From NCBI GenBank assembly GCA_012932295.1, contig JAAONU010000013.1:8582821-8646820 (forward strand): a stretch of DNA of 64,000 nt, in the 5' to 3' direction. Source of the DNA: Cyclina sinensis (lineage: Eukaryota; Mollusca; Bivalvia; Venerida; Veneridae). This document shows, piece after piece, positions 63,791 to 64,000 of this stretch. The notes under the pieces are model-generated. The model was not told where the DNA came from. It saw nothing but the letters and a program-made list of their open reading frames with translations, and ran no database searches. Every line of letters starts with the position of its first letter. Within the stretch, counting starts at the first letter, position 1. A program made the translations under genes and the position numbers.

Positions 63791-64000
63791 ACTACCGAAC
63801 ACAATCACTGAAAATCTCTTATAAACATGTTTATTACATACAATGGACGCCTTTTTTCCTGGAATTTGCCAAGATACAAATAGAGGCTAATGGCAACGAC
63901 TGATTTCCTCGATAAACTTATGACTGACATCGCAGGTTAGAACGAAACAGAACTGAAGAGTTAAAAGCTTTTAAGCTACTGCATTGTTTATTTCATTATT

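Overview
The window is AT-rich metazoan DNA with intron-split genes, GT-AG splice signals, abundant minisatellites, tRNA-derived SINE-like pieces and hairpin-headed dispersed repeats. The protein families (lineage-expanded adhesion GPCRs with C-type lectin domains, a NIT-domain guanylate cyclase, a divergent paired-like homeobox) and the repeat types suggest a lophotrochozoan, most likely a bivalve mollusc. The species cannot be fixed from sequence alone. There is no bacterial or organellar content, no CRISPR array, no rRNA gene and no intact tRNA gene.

Layout. (1) 1-21.9 kb, minus strand: one adhesion GPCR gene. I could trace 23 phase-compatible exons, from a signal-peptide exon at 21.86-21.90 kb to the TM6-TM7 exon at 0.34-0.57 kb; the C-terminal tail lies off the left edge. 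Predicted order: signal peptide, short unknown N-terminal segment, C-type lectin domain 1 interrupted by a ~970-residue acidic disordered insert, C-type lectin domain 2, Ig-like domain, SEA-like region, HRM-like cysteine region, GAIN, GPS, seven transmembrane helices. (2) 22-41.7 kb: no credible gene. The region is dominated by tandem arrays (52-, 66-, 34- and 47-bp units), a ~155-bp 'tttgtccggagcataact' repeat family, hairpin elements and a rearranged non-LTR reverse-transcriptase relic. (3) 41.75-50.04 kb, minus strand: a complete NIT-domain receptor guanylate cyclase in 8 exons (1992 coding bases, 663 residues). One intron is almost filled by a 45-bp minisatellite and one intron appears to be GC-AG. 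An array of CACGTG E-boxes lies 0.58-0.71 kb upstream of its start codon. (4) 52-55 kb: SINE-like pieces and a short secreted cysteine-rich peptide gene (minus strand). (5) 58.5-60.65 kb, plus strand: a divergent PRD-like homeobox gene; its initiator exon was not found. (6) 61.6-63.8 kb: a diverged inverted duplication with interleaved direct repeats.

The two large minus-strand genes both encode membrane receptors (one lectin-type adhesion GPCR, one cGMP-producing receptor), but nothing in the sequence ties them into one pathway. The most unusual items are the huge acidic insertion inside a lectin fold with a polybasic site at its start, the cyclase with a substituted first metal-binding aspartate, the minisatellite that starts exactly at a splice donor, and the E-box array. 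All exon calls were read by eye from splice consensus, phase and family motifs; none was checked against transcripts.
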